Notes: generated by a model not told the origin, from the sequence alone. A stretch of DNA of 64,000 nucleotides from Tolypeutes matacus (GCA_026826555.1 JAKSZT010054324.1:9346034-9410033), one strand, 5' to 3'; positions 32,246 to 44,520 are shown, numbered from the stretch's first letter. Translations and numbers: made by a program.

Positions 32246-35200
32246 ATGTCATTGAATATGAGTGGATTAAACTCCCCAGTCAAAAGATATAGGCTGACAG
32301 AATGGATAAAAAACATGAGCCACCCATATGCTGCTTACAAGAGACTTACCTTAGACCCAGGGATACAAACTGGCTGAAAATTAAAGGTTGAAAAAAGATA
32401 TGCCATGCAAATCATAACCAAAAAAAAGAGCAGAGGTAGCTATACTAATATTGGACAAAACAGACTTTAAATGCAAAAAAGTTATAAGAGATAGAGAAGG
32501 CCATCATATATTAATAAAAGTGACAATTTACCAGGAAGATGTAACAGTCATAAATATCTATGCACCTAACCAGGGTGCCCCAAAATACATGAGACAAACT
32601 CTGGCAAAACAGAAGGGAGAAATAGACATCTCTACAATAATCGTTAGAGACTTCAACACATAACTCACATCATTAGATAGAACAATTAGACAGATGATCA
32701 ACAAGGAAACAGAGAAATTTTACAATATGATAATCGAGTTTAACCTAACAGACATATACAGAATGGTGCATCCAAACACGGCAGGTTATACATTCTTCTT
32801 AAGTGCCCATGGCTTGTTCTCCAGGATAGATCACATGTTAGGGCACAACACAGCTCTCAATAAATATAAAAAGACTGAAATTATACAAAGCACCTTCTCA
32901 GATCATAATGGAATAAACTGGAAATTAATAATAGGCAGGAAAAAAGTAAATTCACAAATGTGTGGACGCTAAACAACACACTCCTAAATAATCAGTGGGT
33001 CAAAGAAGAAATTGCAAGTGAAATCAGTAAATATATTGAGACAAATTAAAAGCAGAACATAACTTACCAAAACCTATGGGATACAGTGAATGCAGTCTAG
33101 AGAGGGAAATTTATAGCCCTAAATGCCTATATTAAAAAAGAACGAAGAGTTAAACTCAAAGGTTTAACTGAACAACTAGAGAAACTAGAAAAAGAATAGC
33201 AAACCAATTCTAAAGCAAGCAGAAGGAAAGAAATAATAAAGATTAGAGCATAAATAAATGAAATTGAGAACCAAAAAAACAATAGAGAAAAATCAACAAA
33301 ACCAAAAGCTGGTTCTTTGAGAAAATCGATAAAATTGACAAACCCCTAGCTAGACTAATGAAGAAAAAAAGAGAGAAGATGCAAATAAATACAATCAGAA
33401 ATGAAAGGGGGGAAGTTATGACTGACCCCACAGAAATAAAAAGGATCATAAGAGGATATCTTGAGAAGCTGTATGCCAACAAAGTAGACATCCCAGATGA
33501 AATGAACATTTTCCTAGAAATGCACAAACAAGTGGACAAATTCCTAGAAATGCACAACCTACACTGATGCCTCAAGAAATACAAGAACTTAACAAACCAA
33601 TCACATTTAAAGAGATTGAATCCATCATCAAAAATCTCCCAACAAAGAAAAGTCAGGACCAGATGGCTTCACAGGTGAATTTAATGAAGCATTTCAAAAA
33701 GAATTAACAGAATCCTGTTTAAACTCTTCCAGAAAATTGAAGAGGAAGGAAAGTTACCCAACATAATTTATGAAGCCAACATCACCCTAATAGCAAAGCC
33801 AGATAAAGACACTACAAGAAAAGAAAATACAGACCAAGCTCTCTAATGAACATAGATGCAAAAATTCTCAACAGAACACTTGTAAATTGAATCCAACAGC
33901 ATATCAAAAGACTTATGCATCACAACGAAGTGGGATTTATTCCTGGTATGCAAGGCTGGTTCAGCATAAGAAAACCAATCAACATAATACATCACATTAA
34001 CAAATTGAAGGGAAAAAACCACATGATCATCTCAGTTGATGCAGAAAAGGTATGTGACAAAATCCAGCATCCTTTCTTGATAAAAACACTTCCAAAGATA
34101 GGAATAAAGGAAAATTCCTCAAGATGATAAAAAGGCATATATGAAAAACCCATAGCCAACATTGTACTCAATGTGGAAAGGTTGAAAGCTTTCTGTCTAA
34201 GATCAGGAACAAGACAAGGATACCCATTGTGACCATTGTTATTCAACATTGTACTAGAAGTTCTAGCTAGAGCAATTACACAAGAAAAAAAAGTTAAAGG
34301 GACCCAAGAGAAATTAAAACTCTCACTATATGCAGATGACATGATCCTATATTTAGAAAATTCTGAAATGTCTACAACAAAGCTACTTGAGCTAATGAAT
34401 GATTCCAGCAAAGTGGCAGGATACAAGATCAACACACAAAAATCAGCAATGTTTTTGTACACTTGTATTAAACAATCTGAGGAAGAAATCAGGGGAAAAA
34501 TTTCATTTACAATAGCAACAAAAAGACTCAAATACCTAGGAATCAATTTAACCAAAGAAGTACAGGACCTATATGCAGAAAACTACAAAACAATGCTAAA
34601 AGAAATCAATGAAGACCTAAACAAATGGAAAGACATTCCGTGTTCATGGATTAGAAGACTAAATATCATGAAGATGTCAGTCCTACCCAAACTGATTTAT
34701 AGATTCAATGCAATACCAATCAAAATTCCAACAGCCTACTTTACAGAAATTGAAAAGGCAATTACCAAATTCATTTGGAAGGGAAAGTCCACCCGACTTG
34801 CCAAACGCATTCTAAAAAAGAAGAGCAATGTGGGAGAAATTTCACTGCCTGACTTTGAAACATATTACAAAGTTACAGTGGTCAAAACAGCATGATACTG
34901 GAATGATCAGTGGAATACAACTGAGAGTCCAGAAATAAACCCTCACCTATATGGTCAACTAGTTTTTGACAAACCTACCAAGCCCATATTAATGGAATAA
35001 AACAGTCTCTTCAAGAAATGGTGCTGGGAGAAATGGATATCTATAACCAAAAGAGAGAAAGAAGACCCCTATCTCACTCCCTATACAAGAATCAACTGAA
35101 AATGGATTAAAGACATAAATATAAAATCCAGGGCCATGAAACTACTAGAAGAAAATGTAGGGAAACAACTGAAAGACCTTGTGGTGGGTGGTGGTTTCTT

Positions 35201-36030
35201 GGACCTTACACCCAAAGCACGTGCAACAAAAGAATAAATAGATAAATGGGACCTCCTCAAAATTAAACACTTTTCACCTAACAGGACTTTGTCAAAAGGT
35301 GAAAAAGTAGCCAACTCAATGGGGGAAAATATTTGGAAATCACATATCTGATAAGGGTTTAATATCCACGATATATAAAGAGATGTTATAACTCAGCAAT
35401 AAAAAGACAAACGACTCAATTAAAAAATGGGCAAAAGACTTGAATAGACATTTGTCCAAAGAAGAAATACAAATGGCAAACAAACAAACAAAACAACACA
35501 TGAAAAAATGCTCACTAGCAATTGTGACTAGCAATTAGGGAATCCAAATCAAAACTACAATGAGATACCATTTCATACCTATCAGAATGGCCACTATTAA
35601 AAAGGCAGAGAACTACAAGTGTTGGAGAGGGTGTGGAGAGATAGGGTCACTTATTCACTGTTGGTTGGAATGTAGAATGGTGCAGCCACTATGGAGGACT
35701 GTTTGGCAGTTCCTAAAGAAGTTGAATATAGACTTGCCACGTGACCTGACAATACCACTACTGGGTATATACCCAGAAGAACTGAGAGTAGTGACACAAA
35801 TAGACATCTGCACACTTATGTTCATAGTAGTGTCATTCATGATTACCAAAAGTTGGAAATGGCCCAGGTGTCCATCAGTTTGAATGGATAAACAAACTGT
35901 GGTATATTCACATGATGGAATATTATGTAGTGGTAAGAAGAAATGAAGTCATAAAGCATATGGCAATATGGATGAACCTGGAGGATATTATGTTGAGTGA
36001 AGCAAACCATACATAAAAGGACAAGTACTG
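32246..36030 (+). pseudogene. L1 ORF2 (endonuclease and reverse transcriptase), broken
   Basis: ORF2p nicks target DNA and copies L1 RNA at the nick. Endonuclease blocks are visible: NIYAPNQGAP (about 32550), DFNT in place of the usual GDFNT (an R precedes D, about 32645), and a SDHNG block (about 32900). The reverse transcriptase has its catalytic [11 protein letters not shown] (about 34326-34360) within an open run of 219 codons (34236-34895). The C-terminal cysteine-rich end is readable at about 35640-35880 ([13 protein letters not shown]). Several stops and shifts separate these parts, so it is not functional. Confidence 0.93.
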
Positions 36031-36580
36031 TATGATTTGCGTTACTATAAATTGAATATATTGTGTAACATATTGTATGATTCCATTTATATAAAATGTA
36101 AATATAATCAATTTATAAAGATGAAATTTGATTAGTGGTTATGTAGGGCTAGGGCAGGCATGCTAAGGGGTGTGGAGTTTTTCTTTTTGGAATAATTAAA
36201 TAACTCTAAAATTTTTTGTGATGATGAATGTACAACATTGCGATTATACTAAAAGCCATTGATTATACACTTTAGGTAAATCATATGGTATGTGAATATA
36301 TCTCAATAAAACTGCTTAATAATAAATAAATAATTGTGCAAGAATAGCCAGAAATAGCAGCTATATACAACAGGGGGAAATAGAAAGATTGAGAGGTGTA
36401 GAATTTTGTCTGTTTTTTGTTTATTATTATTATTACTATTGAAATAAGGAAAATACGCTAATAATGATTGAAGTAATGAATGCACAACTATGTGTTTATA
36501 CCAAATGCCATTGATTGTACACTTTCAGATGAATTGTATGCTTTATTAATATGTACCAATAAAATTGATTTGTTAACAAA

Positions 36581-37940
36581 AATGGAAACCATGGACTAGG
36601 TTTCCTTCTTTTGCCATTCCCCTCATCTGGCCACTAAGAGGAAGTAAGACTGAAAGTTGAAATGACTTATGCAAAGTAGAGAAGCATTATCAAGTTTAGC
36701 CTTGACCCAGGCTACTGACACCTTCATCCTGACCCAGAAGCCATATCATCTCTAGCTGCTGGTCACTTATGCTGAAGGTGTTTCTAGAGCCTCGCCTCTA
36801 GTGAATTTGCTTGGTAGTGAGTAAAGCAAAGAAGATAAATTAGTGACTTCCTCCTACCTGCTGAACATCTTGCTAGACACCAGGCTGGATGTTTGTACAC
36901 TCCCCAGGTTACTGAGATTAAGCTCTAAGGGAAAAAAAAAAAAAAAAAGGCAGCAAATCCAAACAGTGGTGACTGCTCCAAAAGAAGAAAAGCAGTTTCT
37001 AATCCAAAGTAGTTCAATGGAGCTTGTTCTAGCTTTGTGTATTGGTGGTTTTCTTCTTCGGTCTCAACCTCTCTCATTATTGCTGAACACTTGTAGGAGA
37101 AGTAATTGAAACATTTAGACCTTAATATATTGAGAAAAAGAGAGAGCGAGCACAATAATTCTCAGGAATGAACTAAAGAAGAGAACTAGTTTAGTTTAAC
37201 ATCATGAATCAGTATTTTGAGTCTACTGAAAACCTCACCATCATCCTATAGTGCCACACACTATAATAGAGAAACCAGTGGATTATTCCTTCAAAAAGAA
37301 TCTCTACGAAGTTTATGTGGAGGATGACTGACACTCAGATTTACCTTTGCTCTTGAGTGAGAGAAAAAGAGATTGCTACGTCATCTGGCAAAAATGCTCA
37401 AGGTAGAATTTCCTGCAGGCTTCTTTTTATGAAAGGCAAATACCCCACCCAATTGTTATAACACATTTTTCCTAGAGGTTACTCACACAGGAAACATGAT
37501 TTTCTGTCACATCTTCATATTTCTTTCTCCAGCTTGGGAGTGTTCACCTGCAGTAGAGTTTGATGTGTTCACCAGGTATATAAAAACACATACTCATAAG
37601 TTTTTTCCCAGCATGCTCGAGGGAGCAGATTATTCCTGAGAGTAGGTTGCAGCAACTCTCCTCGAATCAAGTTATAGTTGAGACTGGTTTATTAGGAATG
37701 ATACTAGGGGTGCTAGTTATTGTTTTCCCAGGTACTTTGTTTTGTTCTTAATAAATAGTTCCAAAAGAATTTGAAATATTCCCATGGAACTTTGTGAAGG
37801 ACTACAGAGATGTTTTCCATACCTTTAGCTTCTTCTGAATGCAAAAGATTACAGAAAATTCCTTCTTTTTAGGTCATTTAAGCAATACATCAACTCCAAT
37901 ATAGGACAGCTTGAAAAATAAAAATAATCCATAGTTCTAG
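36581..37940. other. Intergenic sequence, no gene recognised
   Basis: Unique-looking sequence with an A run at about 36930-36947. Open frames at 36843-37109 (+) and 36925-37155 (-) cross that A run and have no features. Confidence 0.45.
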
Positions 37941-37944
37941 CCCA

Positions 37945-38165
37945 GATTGCCTTGGTTTGAATTCTGACCACCCCTTTGTAGTTAAGTGACATTTAAAAAC
38001 TAATTAAACCTTTGTGCTTCAATTTCCTCAAATCTATAAAACGGAGAAAAAATAGTACCTATTTAATAGCGTTATTTGAGGATTACACAGATAAAATAAG
38101 TAAAACATTTAGAACAGCACTTGGCACATATTTAAGTGCTTAATAAATATTAGTTATTACTCTTA
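37945..38165 (+). mobile_element. MIR SINE
   Basis: Nearly complete: GGTTTGAATTCTGACCACC, then GTGCTTCAATTTCCTCA, a TATAAAACGGAGAAAA-type core, GAGGATTACACAGATAAAA, and GCACTTGGCACATA with AATAAATATTAGTTATTA at the end. Confidence 0.85.
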
Positions 38166-38399
38166 TTAATTTTGAAATAATTATGTTAAAATATTCAGTC
38201 CCTTTTACTCTTCAAAGCCCACGTATTTTCATTGGGTGCAATCTTAGTGCATATACATTTTTTAACTTATTATTTCATTTATCTGCATAAATTTCTTTCC
38301 CATATGACTATGTAGACTTCATAAGTATTACTTTTAATAGTTCCATCAAGTTGTTATACTGTCATTTATTATAGTAGTACCAGAACACCACAGATCTTA

Positions 38400-38965
38400 T
38401 ATATTGCCGTAAGTATCTTCTTGTCATTCCAGGTTATTCCTTTTATTATTTTACAATGATAAATAATACCACAATGACCATCTTGGCACATTTGGTATTC
38501 ACTCTTGATTTTTTTGCATAGGAAATAGAATTACTAAATACAAAGGTAAGAACTTTAAAAAATGGCATTTCACTATGACTTTCCAAAATGGTTGTAATGT
38601 TATAATGTCACAAGTATTGTGTGAATATTTTATACCACTGTCTCACTAGTATTTGATTATCATTGAATGCCAGTTTGATTCATTTGATAGGTGAAAACTA
38701 ATATTTTTACATTTTAATTTTAAGTTTATTTTCTTTACAATTTATATTGCTCATGTAAATTCTTTGTTCATATCCTTTGACCACCTATTGAGGTTAGTTT
38801 TTTGTACACTTGAATATGTACATTATGGATATTAATACTGTTCCATTTGATGAAAATATTTCTTTCCTCTCAATTTTAGTTTTGTAATTTACATATTTGT
38901 GATTAAAATTTTTTTTTACATATTTGAGTATTTTTCCTTTGAATTTTTTCATTGCATCTAGGTTA
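38400..38965 (-). mobile_element. Ancient L1 (L1M-type), antisense
   Basis: The antisense order is recognisable: ATAGGAAATAGAATTACTAA, a CCAAAATGGTTGTAATGTT block, GATAGGTGAAAACTAATAT, and TTTGTTCATATCCTTTGACC. Strongly diverged and A/T-rich. Confidence 0.6.
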
Positions 38966-39588
38966 CATCCCAATAGTATTATTTTTTTTTGAAATACATC
39001 ATTATAAATAAGGCAAAAATACAAGAGGTTTCTATTTAATACAAACCAAGAGGCTGAAAAACAGTAAATTCTTTGAGAGTCTCATTGCTTTCCACATTGT
39101 GTTAGTTTGTCCTGATTCCAGACAGCCAACAAACTTCAAAGAAAGGGAAAAACCTGTGCCCCAAATACAGCAAAAAGTTTAAAATTATAGACAATGCTGA
39201 GGTCTCATTGCCTCCTTGGGACTAGCTGATTAAATTTATCTTTTCTTTCCATGAAATTAATCTTAAGTATATTTACTGTCCAACCTTTTGAATGAAGGGA
39301 TGCTTAATATGCTTAGTGTAAACTAGGAATATTGATTTCTTAATGTAATACTTAAACACATATATAATTGCATTAATTCCTGGAAGAGACTATTTTCATT
39401 TAAATCTTTTAACTGGTAAAATATGAAAGTGCTGTTTGTGCTTAGAAACGTGAGTGTACTTAGTAATGGTTCTAATCTCGTAGGGTTATAATGCAGAAAT
39501 TCTAACAATATGTTTTGCCTCACTTGGTTACTTTATTCTAAACACATCAAACCTTCTTTGACCTCTTAGGCCATTCATTTCACAACAT
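38966..39588. other. Intergenic sequence, no gene recognised
   Basis: No supported element. Confidence 0.4.
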
Positions 39589-39589
39589 C

Positions 39590-39790
39590 AAACATTTATT
39601 AATCACCTACTCTATACCTGGTACTGTGTTAGGTGCTGAGGGTAAAAATATTAGTGAGAAATGGTTTTCCCCCAGACAACTTAAAGCCTACTTGTAGACA
39701 GGCACATAAATAGATAATTGCAATATACTTTGATAAGTCCTGAGCATCAGACCACTCAACTGCTTATATCAGGATTATAAGGCATGCCCA
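39590..39790 (+). mobile_element. L2 3' end
   Basis: AACATTTATTAATCACCTAC, TACCTGGTACTGTGTTAGG, GCTGAGGGTAAAAATATTAG, then an ACAGGCACATAAATAGATAA block: the standard L2 sequence. Confidence 0.8.
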
Positions 39791-39834
39791 CAGTTTACTC
39801 CTAATAAGATTGTTGTTATTCCGCCCCCCACCCC

Positions 39835-41215
39835 AACCTCAGTTTTACACTGCCCTCAGTCGGACTTAAAACAACTTCAGAACCTCACAGACACGCTTTC
39901 CATGACCCCACCCACCCAGTCCTTCCACCTGCTTCACTACCATGTACTTCCGAAGAACCCTATTCCAAGAAGAAAGTTATACATAGAATTAATTTTGCAC
40001 CTTTTCCTAAAAGAGGCCATTAGGACAAATCTATCATCCCTCACACTCTTATTTGCCTCAGTCACCACTAGACTTTCAAGCCTCCTGGATCCGGATCATC
40101 AAGAGACTATTTCACCCATACATTTCTGTTTATTCGTTTATCTAACTCAGTCTCCCATTCCTTCCAGAACTGCAATTACATCCTAAGGAAGGAACTCCAG
40201 GCTTGGACAGCAAAATCTATTTTACCTTCAACATCTTCTGTGCACAGTACTTTGACCTTCTCGCCCTAATACCTGTATTCTGCTTACCTGCAGCCCTTTC
40301 AGGTGGGGGACTGTTTTTCTCCCACACCTCACATTTCCAGGGCCTGCAGGTGGGAATAGGTATCCTCTGTATTTCTCACTGTTGCTTCTTTTTCAAAAAC
40401 CCCCGTGCCTTGGTGGCTACAGGAGACTATTCTCATCGCCTATCCTCCCAGTCATTCCCCTTCATGAATGGAAGATTTTAGCAACTGGCCAACTGCATTT
40501 CCTGTCATCGTTTTTTGGTGACTTCAACATCTATGTGAACCACTGGTTCTCAAATTTGGCTGTACAGTGGAACCACCTGGGGATATTAAAACAATTATCT
40601 GTGCCCCTTTTCAACCTCCAGAAATTTAATTAGTCAAGGTAGGACCAGGTATTGGGTATTAAAATACATACACACAGATAACTCCACAGTTGATCAGAAT
40701 GTGCAGGAAGGTTCCAGAATGATTGACTTAGAAGATCCATTGCACAGTAAGGCTTCTCAGTTCCTTGACCTCCTCTCTTCAACATCTGTCCCCCACCCCC
40801 AGCCACAGTCATAACCTTGTCATTACTAGGAACTTCCACATTCTTGTTTTTCATCATCCCACTCATATCCACTGCATCTCTTCCTGCTTCCTCACTCAGC
40901 TATGCCACCCTTCCCATTATCCATGGATCCAACCATGACTTTTTCCCCATGTGTTTCTCATGTCTTGTCCTTACTTCTTTCCTTACCCAGTTTAGATTCC
41001 ATGGATTGTCACATAACTCCCTTGCATGCACCCTCTACTATTTTGCCCATCTCTCCCTTCATTGTACTTGCTTGGAAAAACCCAAACCCTGGTTATATTC
41101 ACCCCCACACACTCCTCCTTCTCTCCAGAGCACCCTCTGTTCTCACCCCTTAGGTGCCTACTGGATTATTCCCTCTTGTCTAAAAACCATAACATGTGAA
41201 GACCAAAATTATTAA
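39835..41215 (+). other. Pyrimidine-rich segment, possible LINE-derived
   Basis: Plus strand is C/T-rich over 1.3 kb. A frame at 40382-40633 contains GDFNIYV, resembling the GDFN motif of LINE apurinic-type endonucleases of the CR1/L2 clade. With L2 sequence following from 41.3 kb, the stretch may be the eroded 5' side of an L2-like LINE, interrupted by a MER5A-like element. One short motif is weak evidence. Confidence 0.3.
40541..40715 (+). mobile_element. MER5A-like hAT fragment
   Basis: Starts CACTGGTTCTCAAATTTGGC with GGAACCACCTGGGGATATTA next, the usual left end of MER5A-type non-autonomous hAT transposons. The right inverted repeat was not found. Confidence 0.6.
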
Positions 41216-41309
41216 TTTTTCCTTCCCAAATCTGCTCTTTATGCAGATTTCTGTCTCAGTGTATGTCAGGACAGTCCTTGAGTTGCGCAGGCAAATATTT
41301 GGGAGTAAT

Positions 41310-42030
41310 CCTTGATTCCCCATTCTCTCAAATTTCACATCTCTTCTATCAACAAATCTTATAATTTCTACCTTCAGAACTTACCTTGAATCTGACATCT
41401 CTCACTACCTCCACCTCTATCACTTTGGTCCAAGTTACTATTAATAGCTTGCCAGAACTGACTGTAGCATTAACTTCCTAACTTGTCTTCCTATTTCTGT
41501 TCCTGCATCTCTCCAGTCAATTCTCTCTACAACAGCCAGATTATGTTGTCTAAACATAAATTTGTTTAATTAGCCCTCCTTAAAACCTTCCTGCAGCTTG
41601 CTATTACACCAAGAACAAGGTAAGTCCTTAACCAAGGCTTACAAGGCCCTTCCTGGTGGGGCCTGTGAAGCACCTTCACTCTAACCAATCTGGCTGGTTT
41701 TACTTCCTGGAACACACCAAGCTTGCTTCCTCTTTTGGCCCTTTGTGCTCGTTGTTCATTCTGCCAGCAGTGCTGCTCCCCTAGATCATCACATGGCTCA
41801 TGTCCTTATTCCATTCAGGTCTCTGCTACAGAGGCACATTCTATAAAAAGAAATTTCCAGACCCCCTATCTAAAATGAAGCCATGGCTACCTAGTCGCTT
41901 TCTAACCTGTGACTTTTCCTTATTTCCTCCACATTGCTGGTCACTACCTGAACTTATATTAAAGAGTCATTTGTTTACTTTTTAATTATTTGTTTCTCCT
42001 GCTAGAATGTAAGCCACCTGAACATAACAT
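41310..42030 (+). mobile_element. L2, long fragment
   Basis: A C/T-rich plus strand with typical L2 3' content: AGGCTTACAAGGCCCTTCCT, TTCCTGGAACACACCAAGC, TTATTCCATTCAGGTCTC, and TCTCCTGCTAGAATGTAAGC near the end. Diverged. Enclosed frames are incidental. Confidence 0.7.
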
Positions 42031-42063
42031 ATTCACACAGTGGAGGAATAGAATGTGGACAAC

Positions 42064-42437
42064 TTTTTTTTTTAAAGATTTATTTTATTTAGTTAAAACT
42101 CCCTGGGTTGTTTGCGCTCGCTGTCTGCTCTCTGTGTCTGTTTGTTGTGTGCTTTCTGTGTCTGCTCATCTTCTTTTTAGGAGGCACTGGGAACCAAACC
42201 TGGGACCTCTCATGTGGGAGGGAGGCACACAATTGCTTGCACTACATCCGCTCCCCGCTTGTTGTGTCTCTCATTGTGTCTCCCTTGTTGTGTCTCATCA
42301 TTGCGTCATCTTGTTGTGTCCTCTTGTTGTGTTAGCTTGCCATCTTGCTCGTCTTCTTTAGGAGGCACTGGGAACCGAACTGGGGACCTCCCACGTGGGA
42401 GGCAGGCGCCCAATTGTTTGAGCCATATCCGTTTCCC
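42064..42437 (-). mobile_element. Long DAS-type SINE with two tRNA-like heads
   Basis: On the minus strand two heads occur: GGGAAACGGATATGGCTCAA near 42437 and a second GGGGAGCGGATG-type start near 42258. Each is followed by a CCCA-(C/T)-GTGGGAGG block and a GTGCCTCCT-type junction. Between them lies a body rich in CAAGATG/ACACAAC repeats, and the T-rich (antisense A-tail) end is at 42064-42090. ATGTGGACA flanks the whole at 42053-42061 and 42440-42448. Plus-strand frames in it are chance readings. Confidence 0.8.
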
Positions 42438-42479
42438 AGATGTGGACATCTTTAGGAAGCCATTATTCTGCCTGCCATA

Positions 42480-42580
42480 CTCCCATTGCATGGTTTTTAT
42501 GAGGATTAAATGAGACAATGCATTTATAAACCTATCCCATAATAAATGCTCAATAAATGTTAGTTGTTATTATTGTTACT
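42480..42580 (+). mobile_element. MIR SINE, 3' part
   Basis: ATGAGGATTAAATGAGACAA, TTATAAACCTATCCCATAAT, AATGCTCAATAAATGTTAG: the 3' half of MIR. Confidence 0.7.
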
Positions 42581-42623
42581 TTGTAAAGGCAAGAGTTCAG
42601 GTTTTTTACTGCAAATTGAATGC

Positions 42624-43004
42624 TCACCAATCACAAATATTACCATCCTTCATACTCAGGTAAGTCTTTATGGGGACTGGATTTTCACATCCCCAAATCT
42701 TAAGTAGGCTCTGCTGCTTGGCATTGGGGACCTTGATATCTAGCTGATGCAGAAAGGATGAAATCAGGTAATTGGGAAGTGCTATGACTTGCAGGACGTG
42801 ACCTTTATTAATTAGACTGGTCTTCCTAGGTATGCACAATGGCTTGTTTTCCAATTTCCAAGAGGACATCGCAAACTGCAATTCATCTAGGTAGGAATTG
42901 TTAGCCATAGAGGCCAAGTAATTCTGCACATCCTCAGTGTGGCTCCAAGTGGCCAGTTTAGTTTGGATCAAATCCTTCCAGCAGATGAAGAGGGCAGGGT
43001 TTGC
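42624..43004 (-). other. Unassigned open frame, 126 codons
   Basis: On the minus strand the frame is open from just after a TGA at 43007-43005 to a TGA at the left end, where that stop overlaps a donor-like G|GTGAGC. The predicted peptide is rich in N, S, L and K and matches no family I know. Lack of a clear acceptor and lack of frame agreement with the exon-like segment to its right argue against simple splicing to it. It could be a decayed transposon or a chance frame. Confidence 0.25.
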
Positions 43005-43265
43005 TCAAAGTGAAACATAGCTTGATGACTGGGCTCTAGCCAAGTGGGCTACGTCTGAGGCAGCCCCAGGCCTAACTGGACAAATGGAATACATGATAGG
43101 AAACTAAAGTAGAAGTCCAGCACTGGACTATAAAGCAAAACAAGGCAGTCACTGAGAAAAAGAAATCTTGGTGGGATCATCTTGGGACACTGGCTACTCT
43201 GTTTAGGAAAACAAGACTGACTCCAGATTGCATTAGTGGATGAGTCTAAAGCTACAAATACTTAC

Positions 43266-43484
43266 CTGCCTTTGCCAGGTTTGGCTCCAGCTGTGGGCAG
43301 AGCTTTCCTTGCTAGCTGCAGGTTTTCAGTGGCCAGTGCTGACCAAGCCTGGTGAAAAGTAGATTCACAGAATAGTCTGAGAGTGATCTTGGGGATCCCC
43401 AAAGTTATAGTTGGTGTCAGAAGAGAGGGTGGACTTGGGGACCTCCCAAGGTTTGTAGCCACCTTGTTGCCAGTGGCATCTTTT
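43266..43484 (-). other. Exon-like open segment with good splice signals
   Basis: Reading the minus strand: TTCTTATTTTAG acceptor, 219 bases open in one frame, then a CAG|GTAAGTA donor. The length is a multiple of three, so inclusion would keep a frame. The 72 full codons include a proline/serine-rich start (GRSPSPPSLLTPT) and end in AGAKPGKG; no family is recognised. It lies on the MTAP strand, 36 kb upstream of the MTAP start. It could be an exon of an unannotated long transcript or a coincidence. Confidence 0.35.
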
Positions 43485-43631
43485 CTAAAATAAGAAGCCT
43501 ATTGTGTTACTCCCTGTCAGTGGCTTCAAAGTTTCTTTAGGGGAAAAAAAACCCAAAAAACTAATTTCTTAAGATGGCTTGAAATTTTCTTTTCAATCTC
43601 AACCTTGGTTTCAACCTCATCTCTTACCCCT

Positions 43632-44177
43632 TGTAGCAGTTTGGTATTATTTATGAATTCTAAAAATAGATATTGGATTATGTTTGTAAACTGGTCTGTT
43701 CCTCTGGGCATATTAGATTATATTGGATTCAGAGGTTTCACTTTCACTTGATTAAATTATGATTAAGGCTTTGATTGGGCCACATCAGGAGGACGTTGAG
43801 TCCCCACCCCCTTGGTGGGCAGGGATTCACAGAGAAAAGGACATGGCAGAGGCCCCGGGGAAACAGAGAACCTGATAATCTACAGCTGATCTTGTGGAGA
43901 GAGCAGAGCAGCTGAGCCAGGAAGAATTGAGCCCTGGGGAGAGAAACAAAGCCTGAAGGAGCTGGGACCATGGAGCCTTAGGAGGAAGAGGGAGTTTGAA
44001 CTCTTGCAGAGACTGGTGGCCATCTTGCTCCAACACGGGGCAACAGACGTTGGTGAGGGAAGTAACTTATAGTTTATGGCCTGGTAACTGTAAGCTTTTA
44101 CCCCCAATAAATACCCTTTATAAAACCCAACAGATTTCTGGTATTTTGCATCAGCATCCCTTTGGCTGACTAATACA
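43632..44177 (+). mobile_element. Solo LTR with intact target duplication
   Basis: It starts TGTAGCAGTTTGG and ends GCTGACTAATACA, 546 bases, with CCCCT on both sides (43627-43631 and 44178-44182). An AATAAATACCC polyadenylation region lies at about 44106. It split an L2 fragment. Family not named; the plan is ERVL/MaLR-like. Confidence 0.87.
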
Positions 44178-44182
44178 CCCCT

Positions 44183-44520
44183 CTATGCTCTCCTTTCTAA
44201 TTCCAGCTTTCTGAATTTCTGTCAGTTCTGTGTTTTCACTGTGCACTCATTTGCACAAATGAATGCTTTGACAAATGCTTCAAACATCCTTCTACTGCTA
44301 TTTCTTTTCCTAACTAACTCCAACTCACCCACCCTTCATGTATCTGCTTAGGTAGTACTTCTTCCAGAAGGCCTTTTCCAGAATTTCCTCTGTCATAACT
44401 TGTTAAATTAGCTGCCTTATTTCTATACTATAAGCTCCATGCAAGCTGGGCCAGTGCCTTGCTGTTCTATTTGCCTGACGTTTAGTAGATCTGCAAGATA
44501 TATTCGTACAAATATTGTTC
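44183..44520 (+). mobile_element. L2 3' end
   Basis: CTTCTTCCAGAAGGCCTTTTC, CTATACTATAAGCTCCATG, CAAGCTGGGCCAGTGCC and ACGTTTAGTAGAT follow L2 in order, on the far side of the LTR. Confidence 0.65.

Larger units (their letters stand above)
29761..36580 (+). mobile_element. Nearly full-length L1, inactive
   Basis: The element begins GGAGGGAGGATTTCTGGG, with an AAGATGG motif (a YY1-type site, 29779-29785) near the position it holds in human L1. It contains a 5' UTR with a repeated unit (30066-30490), ORF1 (about 30906-32137), ORF2 (about 32246-36030) and a 3' UTR ending near CAATAAAATTGATTTG. A SINE (31166-31355) interrupts ORF1. Stops and frameshifts occur in both frames. Length about 6.8 kb including the SINE. 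No clean target duplication was found, though AACAAAATG-like words occur on both sides. Confidence 0.95.

Noticed and set aside
33992..34555. Long antisense frame of 187 codons
   Set aside because: It is the complement of the L1 reverse transcriptase region.
41990..42518. Several plus and minus frames near 42.2 kb with cysteine-rich or hydrophobic peptides
   Set aside because: They read through the tandem SINE.
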